DNA of 64,000 nucleotides from Aralia elata (taxonomy: Eukaryota; Streptophyta; Magnoliopsida; Apiales; Araliaceae), in the NCBI GenBank assembly GCA_034770075.1, contig CM068383.1, positions 49,991,222 to 50,055,221 of the forward strand, given 5' to 3'. Shown piece by piece: positions 22,901 through 33,495 of the stretch. Made by a program: the position numbers and the translations under genes. The stretch's first letter is position 1. Every line of letters begins with the position of its first letter. The notes under the pieces were generated by a model. The model was not told where the DNA came from. It saw only the letters and a program-made list of their open reading frames with translations, and made no database searches.

Positions 22901-23381
22901 GGACACCATAATGATTCCCGCCCTGAACTGTTTGATGATCTCTTCCTTCACTTTTAAGCTCCACTCAGGTTTCAACTTTCTTAGTTTCTGCTTGACAGGT
23001 CTGAAACCCTCCTTGATGGGTAACCGGTGCACCACAATGTCGGTGGACAATCCGATCATATCCTGGTGCGACCAGGCAAAGACATCCTCATATTGGCTTA
23101 GTAACTCAATTATTTCTGCTTTTTGGCTGGGGGTAAGGTCTGTCCCTATCTTGAGTTCTTTTGGATTGTCAGGGGTTCCGATATCAACGGTGATGGTTTG
23201 GTCCAAGTTGGGTTTGGGTTTATCCTCGACCCATCCTTTGATCTCGTCAGGTGCGTCGTCGTAATCTGTCTCGTCTTGTTCAATGCCCATTAAATCGAAA
23301 TCCAGCTCAATGTCAAAATCATAATTATCATTCAAATTTGAAAGACCATTTGTTAGGCAAGGATTACTCAAATGGGTACAC
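19907..23381 (-). CDS. pol: pol of element D: RT, dual RNase H, integrase
   Basis: Open frame extending upstream to 23464, but read here from the splice acceptor at 23382|23381, where it joins gag-pro in frame (about 1157 codons). It contains an acidic linker and RT with VCVDYRDLNKAS, FGLTNAGATYQRAM and catalytic YVDD (22529-22540). A Ty3-type RNase H follows whose first catalytic position is replaced (MYISVNAIAMGC), then a second, archaeal-like RNase H with YFDGA (21626-21640), NNTAEYEG and GDSELVIRQ. Integrase has an HHCC finger (GPHMSG..GHYW..C..C), DVIGP, VVSDNARNLNN and NGAVEAANKN for the DDE triad. The dual RNase H places it in Tat. No chromodomain is seen. Intact. Confidence 0.9.
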
Positions 23382-23547
23382 CTGACATGAAACAAAATAC
23401 TTGTCATATATAAATCATTTTTCACGACGATCGCAATTTCAAATATCACGAAGAAACGACACAATTATGCAGAAATAAAACACAACAAAATAAAACTTCC
23501 TCATTCCCCCATCCTCTAGGGTTAACCACCCTGACGTCGAGCTTTAC
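23382..23547 (-). other. gag-pro/pol intron of element D
   Basis: The donor CAAGG|GTAAAG and acceptor CATGTCAG|GTGTACC define a 166-bp intron containing the gag-pro stop. Splicing joins CAA-GG with G-TGT-ACC, giving a continuous frame into pol. The same sites are kept in element C (42246-42410). Ogre/Tat elements are known to use such an intron to control the Gag:Pol ratio. Confidence 0.75.
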
Positions 23548-26500
23548 CCTTGTTTGGATATCACTGGTTTCTGGGTCCAATTATCGGTGGTCAGGTCAGA
23601 TGAAATGCGCTGGATAAAGGAGGGCCTCACATCGGACACCTCCCCGATGATTACGGATACGTCGCCTGAGTCCTTCTCCATATCCTCTCCAGGAATAATC
23701 AGCCCTGCCCAATCGATGACAGGCACAACTCGTTGGGCTCCCGGTGGTGTGATAACATTCGTCCCCTCCTTACTGCTTGTTGATTGTCCGGGGATATAAC
23801 ATTTGGTTTCAAACTCCTTTGCGACCTCCTGCAGGAAACTTTCCCTCCGGGCCGACTCATTACGTGTGGGGGTTAACTCTTCATTCCCTGCCCCAATCAC
23901 AGGTCCGCTGATCCCCTGCTCATTGTGGACTTTGGTCACTGGGCTGCCAACTAGTCGAATCGGAGTCGAACCCTGACGGTGTCCCCGTACTGCGCCCACA
24001 TGGTATCCCAATCCTGCTTTGCCTATCTGCTGTGGTAGGTGGATGGGCTCGGTGATTCCCTGACTGCTTTTCCCTAGTCCCTGTCCAGGTTGGAAGTTCA
24101 TTTTAATCATTTCCCTTGCCACAAAGGTGAGTTCCGGAGAGACCCTTGGTTTCACAGCTGGAGCTCCCAGGCATCTATAATGGGGAGTGCTAATCTCTAG
24201 TGCTTGAAAGCTGGCAGGCGCCGCTGACTCATCCACATTGATTACTGGTAGGCCACTCCTGGGAGGAGAAGGGTCATCACACTCGGCCGATATTGTTACC
24301 AGATTCCCATCGATGATCAACTTGATTTGTTGGTGGAGCGTGGAAGGAACTGCCCCGGCCATGTGTATCCACGGCCTCCCTAACAGCAGGTTGTAGCTTG
24401 CCGTGATATCTAGGACTTGGAAGGAGATATCAAAAGTACAGGGCCCTATCTCCACTGGCAATTCTATCTCTCCGATGGTATCCCTCCGGGAGCCGTCAAA
24501 AGCCCGAACCACCACATGACTGGCCCGCAAGCGCCTGGGACTGATGTTCATTTTCTTCAGCGTACTGAGAGGACATATATTCAATGTCGATCCCCCGTCG
24601 ATCAGCACCCCATTCATGACATATCCTGAGGAGATTACCGCGATGTGTAGCGGTTTTCGGTGCCCCCTTCCTTCCTTGGGAATGTCCTCATCTGTAAATG
24701 ATATTGCATCGCCTCCCAATAAGTGGCCTACCAGCTGGCCGAAACCCTCCTTACTAATTTCTTTGGGCACAAATGCCTCCTCCAGAACCTTCATCAGGGT
24801 TTTGCAATGCTCACTGGATGACAACACCAAGTCCATGACTGATGTTAGGGTTGATTCCTCATTTAAAATCTGGATCCCCCTCATTTCCGGGTGATCCATC
24901 CTTTTCAAAAACTCTATGGCCCTTTCCTCGGAAACCTCTTCATTTTTTCTCTTTTGGCTCTCAAGGACTCGCCCAGGAAGATATAAGGGGTTCCCCTTGG
25001 TCGTCACGGAAGCACAACTGGCCGCTTCCTCTGGTATTCCCCCATAATTCCAGGGTACAGTCTTCAGACTACTGATAGGGAGTTGCGGCCTTGCTGCAAG
25101 GATGATGGGCCTCGGGGCTGTCAACTTGAGAGGTCTTTCCATGCCATTTGTACTTATCCCTATCAACCTGATGGGCGCTCCCCGTGCACTCCCATGATCA
25201 TGTATCACGTTGATCAATTCCTCAATTTTCTGCACATAGTTCAACCTTGGCGGCCCCCCAGCCTCACTTGCCTCCGTCGCATTAACTCCCCCTCCATCAT
25301 GTCTTGGCAGGGGATTTGCTTTAACATTCGGGGAGTCCGGTTGTTCCACCACAATTTCCCCACTGTCTATCATGTTTTGGATTCGATGCTTCAACGTCCA
25401 GCAATCTTGTGTATCATGGCCAGGGGAACTGGAGTGGTATGCACACCGCTTGCTCGGGTCAAACCTTCTACCCTTTGGGTCACTCGGTGGTGCCAGACCA
25501 ACTATTTTCTTTTGGGCTACTAATACCGCTAATACTCGTTCAAGCGGCTCCCCGAGCGGGGTGAACACTCGGTTTTGCGAGGCCTCATATCTTCTTCGCC
25601 CCTCTGTCCTTTGATCTGTGAAGTTTGGCTGACGGGATGGCCCTCCCCTCTGTACCTGAACCGGAAGATGACTTTCTGTTTTTCTGGATGACCCCTGTAA
25701 GATGAGGGAAACATCCTCTTCCTTCTTCTTTTGGACCCTCCGGGAAGTGCTGCCATAGTTTCCATTCTGTATTTGCTCGGCAGCAGTTTCTAAAGCAGTA
25801 AGATCCCGGATTTTACCCGATTTCAACCCCATGTCAACCATCTCTCCATGTTTAATCATTTCAGCAAAGGGTCTTCCAATCCCCGAGATGACCCGCTCAT
25901 AATACGGTGCCTCCTGAATGTCTACAAAGGTCATTACCATCTCTGATTCGCTCATCGGGGGGGTTACCTGTGCGGCCATGCCCCTCCATCGTTGCGCATA
26001 TTCCCTGAAGGATTCCCTAGGCTGCTTTTTAACCTTTGTCATTTGGTACCTGTCAAGAGCCATCTGGGCCTGAAAGCTGTATTGGGTTAAGAAGGTATGG
26101 GCCAATTCCTCCCAGTTGTGGATTCGGGCGTTGTCGAGGCGGGCATACCAGATTCTTGCCTCCCCTGTTAAGCTTTTCTGGAATAGTTGCATTCTTAACC
26201 CCTCGTCTTCGGCATAAGACCCGAGTTCTCCAATGTATATTTTCAAGTGTGTATAGGGGTCTCCCTTTCCATTGTACTTTTCAAACTCGGGAACTTTGAA
26301 CTTTTCTGGATACCTGGCTCCAGGGAAAACACATAGATCTGAGTAATTAACCCTGCCCAGGGAGCCTATGCCCCTTAGAGATTGGATGGTCTCCTCCATG
26401 TGTTTCATTTTTCTCCGAAGGTCGTCATTGTCCCCCTCTTCTGGGATAGTAATCACTGTCCTGCTAGGTATGGGAACGGCCCTTGTAATGACTGGCTCGT

Positions 26501-26717
26501 CCTTGAGTTGGGGTTGGTCATCCTTACCCAGGTTTACAATATTTTTAGGAGGATTCTGGTCACCCCCTGGTGGTGGAATATTATGTGGTCCTTGGCTTGG
26601 CGGATCCTGTCTGAGTAGGAACTGCTCTTTTAGCATCGTGGCCATTTCCATCATCTGTTTTTTGAAGTCATCAAACTCTTCCCGAGATATGGAACTATGA
26701 TTAGGAATATCAGCCAT
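23544..26717 (-). CDS. gag-pro: gag-protease of element D
   Basis: 1057 codons, intact; unspliced RNA ends at the TAA (23544-23546). N-terminal coiled segments (SREEFDDFKKQMMEMATMLKEQ) come first, then a capsid-like gag region at roughly residues 130-330 (PYTHLKIYIGELGSYAEDEGL..WYARLDN). A CHHC knuckle-like CAYHSSSPGHDTQDC lies near residues 424-438. A retropepsin-like protease has LIDGGSTLN near residue 703 (DGG instead of the usual DSG/DTG) and LLLGRPWIH near 776. A G-patch-like motif, QPGQGLGKSSQG..GLGYHVG, lies near 871-910. It makes structural proteins and protease for particle assembly. Start chosen at the first ATG after the leader acceptors. Confidence 0.88.
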   Translation of the reverse strand: MADIPNHSSISREEFDDFKKQMMEMATMLKEQFLLRQDPPSQGPHNIPPPGGDQNPPKNIVNLGKDDQPQLKDEPVITRAVPIPSRTVITIPEEGDNDDLRRKMKHMEETIQSLRGIGSLGRVNYSDLCVFPGARYPEKFKVPEFEKYNGKGDPYTHLKIYIGELGSYAEDEGLRMQLFQKSLTGEARIWYARLDNARIHNWEELAHTFLTQYSFQAQMALDRYQMTKVKKQPRESFREYAQRWRGMAAQVTPPMSESEMVMTFVDIQEAPYYERVISGIGRPFAEMIKHGEMVDMGLKSGKIRDLTALETAAEQIQNGNYGSTSRRVQKKKEEDVSLILQGSSRKTESHLPVQVQRGGPSRQPNFTDQRTEGRRRYEASQNRVFTPLGEPLERVLAVLVAQKKIVGLAPPSDPKGRRFDPSKRCAYHSSSPGHDTQDCWTLKHRIQNMIDSGEIVVEQPDSPNVKANPLPRHDGGGVNATEASEAGGPPRLNYVQKIEELINVIHDHGSARGAPIRLIGISTNGMERPLKLTAPRPIILAARPQLPISSLKTVPWNYGGIPEEAASCASVTTKGNPLYLPGRVLESQKRKNEEVSEERAIEFLKRMDHPEMRGIQILNEESTLTSVMDLVLSSSEHCKTLMKVLEEAFVPKEISKEGFGQLVGHLLGGDAISFTDEDIPKEGRGHRKPLHIAVISSGYVMNGVLIDGGSTLNICPLSTLKKMNISPRRLRASHVVVRAFDGSRRDTIGEIELPVEIGPCTFDISFQVLDITASYNLLLGRPWIHMAGAVPSTLHQQIKLIIDGNLVTISAECDDPSPPRSGLPVINVDESAAPASFQALEISTPHYRCLGAPAVKPRVSPELTFVAREMIKMNFQPGQGLGKSSQGITEPIHLPQQIGKAGLGYHVGAVRGHRQGSTPIRLVGSPVTKVHNEQGISGPVIGAGNEELTPTRNESARRESFLQEVAKEFETKCYIPGQSTSSKEGTNVITPPGAQRVVPVIDWAGLIIPGEDMEKDSGDVSVIIGEVSDVRPSFIQRISSDLTTDNWTQKPVISKQG

Positions 26718-27491
26718 TTCAGATGTAGAATTCTGGGCTCTCTTAGACTGCGAACGGGTTTGAGGAGCAATCCTGCAGAGACAATGGTTCGAAGTTTAGT
26801 CTTGGGGAAACGCAAAATGGATGCATGCTAAAACTGTAATTTTTTTGTGTGTTTTTTGGGTTTTTTAATCTTTCCCTGCAAAAGAGAAAGTTAGTAGTCC
26901 TTTAGTGCCATAACCAATGCTAAGCATGCTTTATTATGCTCCCCCAACTATTCCCTGCAATTCACAGCGGTTAGTAATCTCTTTCGACACCGAAAAGGGA
27001 TGTATGAATATTGAATGAGATCATGACATTTAGACATATAAACGTAAAAGGCATGAAGAGACTTTTCCTGCGTTGGGCTTATCAGAGGCTGACCTATCCT
27101 AGGGTTACTCTCACGGGCTTTTCGGCATGAAGGTTCCCAAATCTTCGCAATCTACTCGTTTGAGCCCTTTCGATTGGAGCGGATTTGAGTGGTGCGTTTC
27201 TTGAGCCATCTCCGGGGAGCAGCCCCATCGAGTCCAGTAATAAGCAACCGACGGGTTCGCCTCAGGGGGAGGTACTCTCTCAACATACATTCACATTCAT
27301 CGTCCTCACCGTATGCAAATGATTACTTTAAAGTAAAGCAATACCATTCAATCATTCATTCATTGGACAAAAGCACACATTCACACAACAATAAGTAAAA
27401 TAGGTCAAAATGTTGCACGCACATACATATTCATAAATTTTTTAAGGATAGGATAGCATCAAGATTTGACGCGGCTTAAGCCCTCTAATGT
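26718..27491 (-). promoter_or_regulatory. Leader of element D with tandem 3' splice sites
   Basis: On the minus strand, donor GTGAGAGTAACCCTAGG starts at 27114. TACTAAC words at 26970-26976 and 26890-26896 are each followed by a CAG|GGA acceptor. The arrangement matches element C. No extra upstream ORF of convincing length is seen. Confidence 0.55.
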
Positions 27492-27509
27492 TCCCCAGCA
27501 GAGTCGCCA
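27492..27509 (-). other. Primer-binding site of element D
   Basis: Minus-strand TGGCGACTCTGCTGGGGA lies two bases after the LTR end, identical to the site in element C. Confidence 0.8.
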
Positions 27510-27511
27510 GC

Positions 27512-29635
27512 TGTCGACGCCGGGTTCTCGCTTTCTCGTCTCTTTAGTCTTTTCCAATTTTAGCCTTTTGATTTAGATGACGTTTGGAAAAGGTCGGCAT
27601 TGATGTCGACGGGGTTTTGAAAGATCGCGTTTTATGATGAGCCAATTAACCAGAGTCGCCAGTTGGTATATTTGAAATGGATGTACCAACTCATCCGAGT
27701 TTTCGTTTTTTTATAAATCGCTGGCTCATGTGTGACTCCGAATTAATTGGTCTGCGAATCGAGATTCATGGAGTTCGGGGGCTTGTTTAAGTGAGGGGAA
27801 GGTGTTAGGCATCCCTCGACTTCCGTGAAACACGGTTACCGCAATCTTAATGCTTTCCTATCCTTTAATTCATGAATGTGTGTGTGCGCGCGCTTGTGTG
27901 TGGGTGTGTGTGTCTATGTGAATGATGTGGTGAGTTTGTATGAAAGAATCATTTGGATTTTTAGGGAAAGTCGTGCTTTAATTTGATAACGCTTCGGAAT
28001 GTCTTTTCGGTATACACGAGCAAGCTTTATTCTTTATGAGAAAGGTTTGATTTTAATTTATCAAAACTATGAGATTTTCATTAGGTGTCGTTTTGGCAAA
28101 ACAAGAGTTTTAAAACCTTCGTCAAAATAGGAATCGAGATCTATACGTTGCTTTCGTGAAACGATCGGGCAATTTCTAGAATCTCTTTCACCCTATGCAC
28201 AAAGATTTAATAAAATGTTACTTATTTGCAAAATCATTTTGTGTGATATTTGAAAACGATTTTCTTTAGCTTTTTCGTTAGATAGGAATCGACATTCATT
28301 AGCACTTCTCAAATTTTAACCTCGTGATTCTAATATCCTACTTTGATTGATTTTATGAAAATCTTATCATTTGGCTTTGAAATCAATTTCGTGTCATAAA
28401 TCAAATCAAGCATTAAAATGCGTTGGGGCTATTCATGGGCATGTAAGCCATCAAAATGTCCCCGAACGCCAACAATCACAAATTTCACTATTTCGGGGCC
28501 TTAAGCACGATTCTCGCCTTAGCGTCGTTTTAAGGCCCAACGATTACATATTTACAATGAAAAACTACGTCATTTCTACTTCTTACATCAAGACATGTCC
28601 ATCATCGGATTGGGACCCCGGGGGTCGCTTTCCTAGGCTCACAACCAAGTATCCACACACAAACAATCGGATATTACAAGAAAATAAACCAACCCGGATA
28701 ATCTAACAGTACCAAGACATCCTAAAATAACGATTTAAAGGAATTGATACCAAATATAACATCTTAAAACAAACAAAGAAATTAATGAACGAATATCATC
28801 GGGTTATTAGGAAGAGTTTTATTCCGATGGAAACTTCACTCATAATCCCTAATTCATTGTTCAATCAATAAATTACATGAAAAATTGCATCTAATTTGAT
28901 CAAATGATATGATAGAAATTGATATCACAAAAAGAGATTTCACCTTGCAATTGATATCCAAATGGATATGAACTTGATGTATTTGAGTAGAAGGAAAGAA
29001 TCTATTTGATACAATCAAATCAAAAGAAAATTATTCCTCTCTTTTTTCTCTCTTTTCTTCCTATTTGATTGCAAAATTTCTCTCTTTTCCCCTCTATTTT
29101 CGTGCTTATGTTGCTGCTGGAATCTCCTTCTTCTCCACAATTGCTGAACCCCCTGTATGCTGCCTGAAGCTGGCTTAAATAGGCTGGCCAGAGCCAGCCG
29201 CAGATCTATCTGCGGCTGGCCGCAGATGGATCTGCGGCTGGCCAGCTGGCACGCCTCCCATCGCACTCAGCTGGTAGTGCTGATTTCCTGGTTTCCGTGC
29301 TGGCGCACCCACTTGGCCGCAGATCTATCCGCGGCTGGCGGGCTTGACTTTCTCGATTTTCGTGCCACGCCTCGATTTTCGTGCCGCAACGTCGGTTTTC
29401 GCTGACAGGCTCGTATTCTGCAGTCCGGGAATTTCCGGGAGACGTGCCACCTCATTCGGAAGTGCCTGCCTCGGACGGCTTTATTGTCACGTAAACTTGG
29501 GTTGACCAAAACATTGCGGCGGTGCCGGGCGCTCGCCCTTGTGCCCGTTCCTTTGCTCCCACAAGCCGGTTCAATTGACGGATTCGCCCTCCTGTCATGG
29601 TTAGTAGAAGGAAACGCAAAATTTGGGTGTCTACA
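27512..29635 (-). repeat. 5' LTR of element D (right copy)
   Basis: 2124 bp, terminal TGTAGACACC/GGCGTCGACA on the minus strand. Against the left LTR I found three one-base insertions (AAAACC versus AAACC near 28110, GAAAAAC versus GAAAAC near 28560, CGGGGG versus CGGGG near 28620) and no clear substitution. The palindromes at 29194-29332 lie upstream of a TATTTAAG word near 29173-29180, the likely core promoter for gag-pol. Confidence 0.93.
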
Positions 29636-29640
29636 TCATA
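29636..29640. repeat. Target-site duplication of element D, right copy
   Basis: TCATA, partner of 11536-11540. Confidence 0.92.
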
Positions 29641-32408
29641 AATATTTTATTGTAATATTAGAAATATTTTTCTTGGTCATGGGGAAATTTTTTGGAATTT
29701 ATTTTGGAGATTTAAAACTTGTTTAATGGTGATTAGAACTCATTTGGTGTGAAAAGAAAAAAAAAAAAAAAAAAAGGGAAAGGAACCGCCTGGAAGCCAA
29801 AGCCGGAGTCAGCCTGGCCGCGCATGGCGCGCCAGGGGTGCAACCCTGGCCGCGCATGGCGCGACAGGCTTAAGATGGTTAACAGGCGAGCACCAAACGA
29901 CGCCGTTTTGGGCCAAGTCTTACCGGTCGCCTAGGCGACGACGCCGTTTCGGGTCCTGTTTGGGGTCAGGCGCGCAAGGCGCGAGGGTTGGTTTTCCGGG
30001 GCGAAATTTCGGTTTTACCCCTCGCCCGGATTTCCAATTAATTACAACCTTGCCATTCCGTTTTAATTTAATTTAATTTAAATGTTTTAAATTGTTTAGT
30101 AAATGTTATAAAATTATTAATTAAACGAAAATTAATATTTAGGCCCTTAATATTATATTTTCTAAAAAAATATTATTTATTAATTATTGTTTAATTATTA
30201 TTAAATAATGATTAAGGATAATTAAGAATTGTAAATTAATTATTTATTATTTGATTAACTTTAAATAATAAATAAACTTAATTAGTTATTATTTATTATT
30301 AAATAATAACTAAAGATAATTATTACTTACTAATTAATTATTTATTATTTGATTAACTTTAAATAATAAATAAACTTAATTAGTTATTATTTATTATTAA
30401 ATAATAACTAAAGATAATTATTACTTACTAATTAATTATTTATTATTTGATTAACTTTAAATAATAAATAAACTTAATTAGTTATTATTTATTATTAAAT
30501 AATAACTAAAGATAATTATTACTTACTAATTAATTATTTATTATTTGATTAACTTTAAATAATAAATAAACTTAATTAGTTATTATTTATTATTAAATAA
30601 TAACTAAAGATAATTATTACTTACTAATTAATTATTTATTATTTGATTAACATTAAATAATAAATAAACCTAATTAGTTATTTATTATTAAATAATAACT
30701 AAAGGTAATTCATATTTACTAATTAATTATTTTTTTTATTAACTTTAAATAATAAATAAATATAATTAGTTATTATTTATTATTAAATAATAACTAAAGA
30801 TAATTGTTACTCACTAATTAATTATTATTTGATTAAACTTTAAATAATAAACAAACCTAATTAATTATTATTTAATCTTAAATAATAATTAAAGACAATT
30901 AAAAATTTATAATTCGATTATTATTTAATTAATAATTAAATAATAAGTGAATATAATTAGTTATTAATTACTATTAATAATAACTAAAGATAATTAATTA
31001 ATTACTATTTAATAGTAATTAAATGAAGATAGAGTTAATAAAATAGAGAGAGTTTAATAACCCATTAATTAAACAATCATAACAAATTGTTTAAGGGTTT
31101 AATAAATGAATATTACTTAAGAAAGAGTAATGTTAATTAATTTAACAATTATAATAAATTGCTTAAAGGTTAATAAGTGATTATCACTTAAGGGAAACAT
31201 GGTTAATTAATTAAACCATCAACCTAGAGATCCATTAAAGTGTCTTATAGTATTTATGATAGTTTATTAACTTATGTGTGCTATGTGAATTGCTTAATTG
31301 TTAAATAAATAGCATAAGTAAGCGTATCGATATACAACTACGCAGTACTAATTGATAGCTCAACATTATCAATGTTAGGTTCTTCAAGGCCAATTAGTTA
31401 AAGCTAGAATTATTTGTAGCTGAGCAAACAGGCAAGTTCCTAACCCTAAACTTCTTACATTATTGCAAGTTCCCTAACTCAATCTCGAGTTATTATTTTC
31501 GAAGCATGTTAGTGAATAATTATTGTCGATTATTCACATCCATACTGATTATTGAGATTCGCACATTGTGCAATTGAATTCCTATCCTATTATGATTGAA
31601 CTGTAAATTTAATTAAAGTTCTTTCAAGTATGAATTGTTTATGAGATCGATCTATGCTATTTGTATCAGCTAGATCCAGCATGTCTAAATTGGTTAAGAC
31701 AATGGTATTTTAAAAGCTGTTCTTATTAAATTGTTGTGGTAAGAACTCTTGGCTGAGAAAAGGATAAACTTGTTTAAGGCATGATATCAATGCTGGTTAT
31801 TAAGTGTTTATGCATAAATCACGGGGTATGAGAGGCTGATCCCCTCGATTACCAAAACTTTTTAAGAGGTCCAGCTTACATGCTGAGAACCTTGAAAAAC
31901 GTCCTTGGTTATTTCAAACCACTCAGTAATTGTCATTCAATTATTCGAATATTCAACTGTTGTTTATTAATTCAATGCTCCTCCACACTTTTATACTGTT
32001 GTTGAACATTGAAAGCGAAATTTCCTTCTATCATGATATATCTCTTTGTGTATATACTTGCTAAGCAAATTAGTTGCTTACCCTTGCTATATCATGATCT
32101 TTATTTCAGCTAAGGCAGAAACGTCTAGGGGAGACAAAGGAAAAGGGAAGGTGCAAGAGTAGATGCCCGTTAGTGCCTATGTACTAGCTATTTCCGAATG
32201 TGGTTTGATTAAGTGAACCCTTATTTGTATTAAGAGTACGTTTTATGTTAAGGTTAAAGAACCTTGGGACCAGAATTATAAGACTTTATTTCCATTCGAT
32301 AAACAATGTATGTTTATTATTCCGCATTTAGTTAGATAGTATGTTTGTCGTCGAATTATCGTGAGCACCGAATTCGAGGTTTGGAAACTTGGATTTGGGG
32401 GTGTCACA
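29641..32408 (+). repeat. 5' LTR of element B, second segment
   Basis: Continues the LTR after element D and ends ATTTGGGGGTGTCACA. It contains a GC-rich block (about 29800-29990) with repeated GGCCGCGCATGGCGCG and GACGCCGTTT words, then an AT-only tandem array. The last kilobase shares phrases with the LTRs of A and E. A short ORF at 29749 runs through the GC block and is not credible. Confidence 0.9.
30235..30960. repeat. AT-only 98-bp tandem array in element B 5' LTR
   Basis: Four to five near-identical 98-bp units, starting at about 30235, 30333, 30431, 30529 and 30627, then degenerate copies. Each unit holds two self-complementary pairs: TTATTTATTATTT with AAATAATAAATAA, and TAGTTATTATTTA with TAAATAATAACTA. 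The same array is in the 3' LTR at about 39920-40640. Confidence 0.88.
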
Positions 32409-32411
32409 GGT

Positions 32412-32423
32412 TGGTATCAAAGC
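32412..32423 (+). other. Primer-binding site of element B
   Basis: TGGTATCAAAGC, close to the plant initiator-tRNA-Met complement TGGTATCAGAGC, three bases after the LTR end. Typical for chromoviruses. Confidence 0.8.
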
Positions 32424-32615
32424 TGTAGGTTATAAACGTTAGGAACAAGAAACCTAGGATATAACCTTAGTAGAAAACTCACATAGAGTATGTAGGTGAT
32501 GGATCGGGGAGATTCATAGAGTTCTAGTCGTACCGAATAAAATATCATTTCATTTCATCAATGAATATATTTTATTGTGGTACTGATGTTGATTTATTTG
32601 TGTGGTGTTTGTAGG

Positions 32616-32978
32616 ATGTCGGACGATAGTCAAGATAGCTGTCCAGTGAACCAGGAGCCCATAGAGCCTGATGTGATAGGAGGTTTGCTGGCGAGGAACG
32701 CCGAGCTAGAGGTTAGGGCTAAACAATTAGAGGCGCAGAACCACATCCACCAGATTTCTGAACAGCAGTACTAGGACGCTGCTTACCAGGCCCAGGTTGA
32801 GTTAGCCGAGTTGCGAGGGAGGCTGTTGCTAAGGGAGCTGCAGTTAGGACAATTGAAGGATGAGGTAAAGGCTAAGGATGCGAAGATAGTTGATTTGGAG
32901 CGAGCCTTAGACATCGTCTGGATGCAGTTCGACGCCAGATGGATGGATCTGCCCTCCAGTAGCGAGAGCAAGCGTTGA
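32616..32978 (+). pseudogene. Leader coiled-coil ORF of element B, one in-frame TAG
   Basis: Reads MSDDSQDSCPVN.. for 52 codons to TAG (32772-32774), then stays open for 67 further codons to TGA at 32976-32978. The whole reading is acidic and rich in heptad-like Leu/Glu/Lys (LLARNAELEVRAKQLEAQ; LAELRGRLLLRELQLGQLKDEVKAKDAKIVDLERALD), so a coiled coil is likely. Element E has a comparable ORF at the same place (59198). No function is known to me. It precedes gag and is separate from it. The TAG may be a mutation or a read-through codon. Confidence 0.5.
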
Positions 32979-33495
32979 GTTGCATTCACCTTGTGTCCCT
33001 TAGAGGATAGTTAGAAGTGGGTGGTTATGCCTTGAGCAATGTTATTGGTACTATCATTTGATTTACTAGAGTTTGTATTAACCTCAGCAAGGTGCGAGGT
33101 AGTTCGTATGTAGGATGTACTTCCCAATTATGTAGGTAGGAAAGAATGGTTTAAGTGAATCCCACCTTTTGTTATATTAAATAGGATGGTAGCAATTATG
33201 ACAATATGCCTGTGATAAACGTGTAAGACGCTTAAGTCGGTATATGAATATAGATGCATTATTATGGTATGTGCTTGAGAATTTTACTTGATATACCATT
33301 TATGCAATGATTATGTTAATTCAGTGAGACTGAATCGGTATCTTAGTAACTTAAATCACTAATCAGGAAAGCAGAATTTCTGAGGTTGGGTAATCTAAAA
33401 CTCCCACACAAGAGTCATGTGATTATTATATACATGCTGAATACTTATGTTTTAAGGAAGCCCGAGTAACGTGTTAGGGTTTTCTTAAACAGATA
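32979..33495 (+). other. Untranslated leader upstream of element B gag-pol
   Basis: No gene is seen. The segment 33130-33300 is conserved with 2820-2950 of element A, which suggests a selected RNA element such as packaging or translation control. Confidence 0.45.

Larger units (their letters stand above)
11541..29635 (-). mobile_element. Tat/Retand-type LTR retrotransposon D, apparently intact
   Basis: A complete 18.1-kb element on the minus strand. Sense order: 5' LTR 29635-27512, primer site, leader with splice sites, gag-pro 26717-23548, 166-bp intron, pol 23381-19907, antisense DUF7745-like and PMD genes (plus strand 15643-19394), GC-rich tandem array 13892-14913, purine tract, 3' LTR 13661-11541. 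The LTRs (2121 and 2124 bp) differ only by three single-base homopolymer indels that I could find. All four genes are open. This is the youngest insertion in the nest. Confidence 0.93.

Noticed and set aside
20585..26700. Many plus-strand ORFs of 60-176 codons over D gag and pol
   Set aside because: They are antisense shadows of the minus-strand genes and are not conserved as proteins between C and D.
29749..29934. Short ORF after a poly-A run in LTR B (repeated near 39437)
   Set aside because: Lies in the GC-rich LTR block; the frame differs between the two LTR copies because of poly-A length.
32412..32423. Possible tRNA-Met gene fragment
   Set aside because: It is only the 12-base primer-binding complement next to the LTR end; no cloverleaf.
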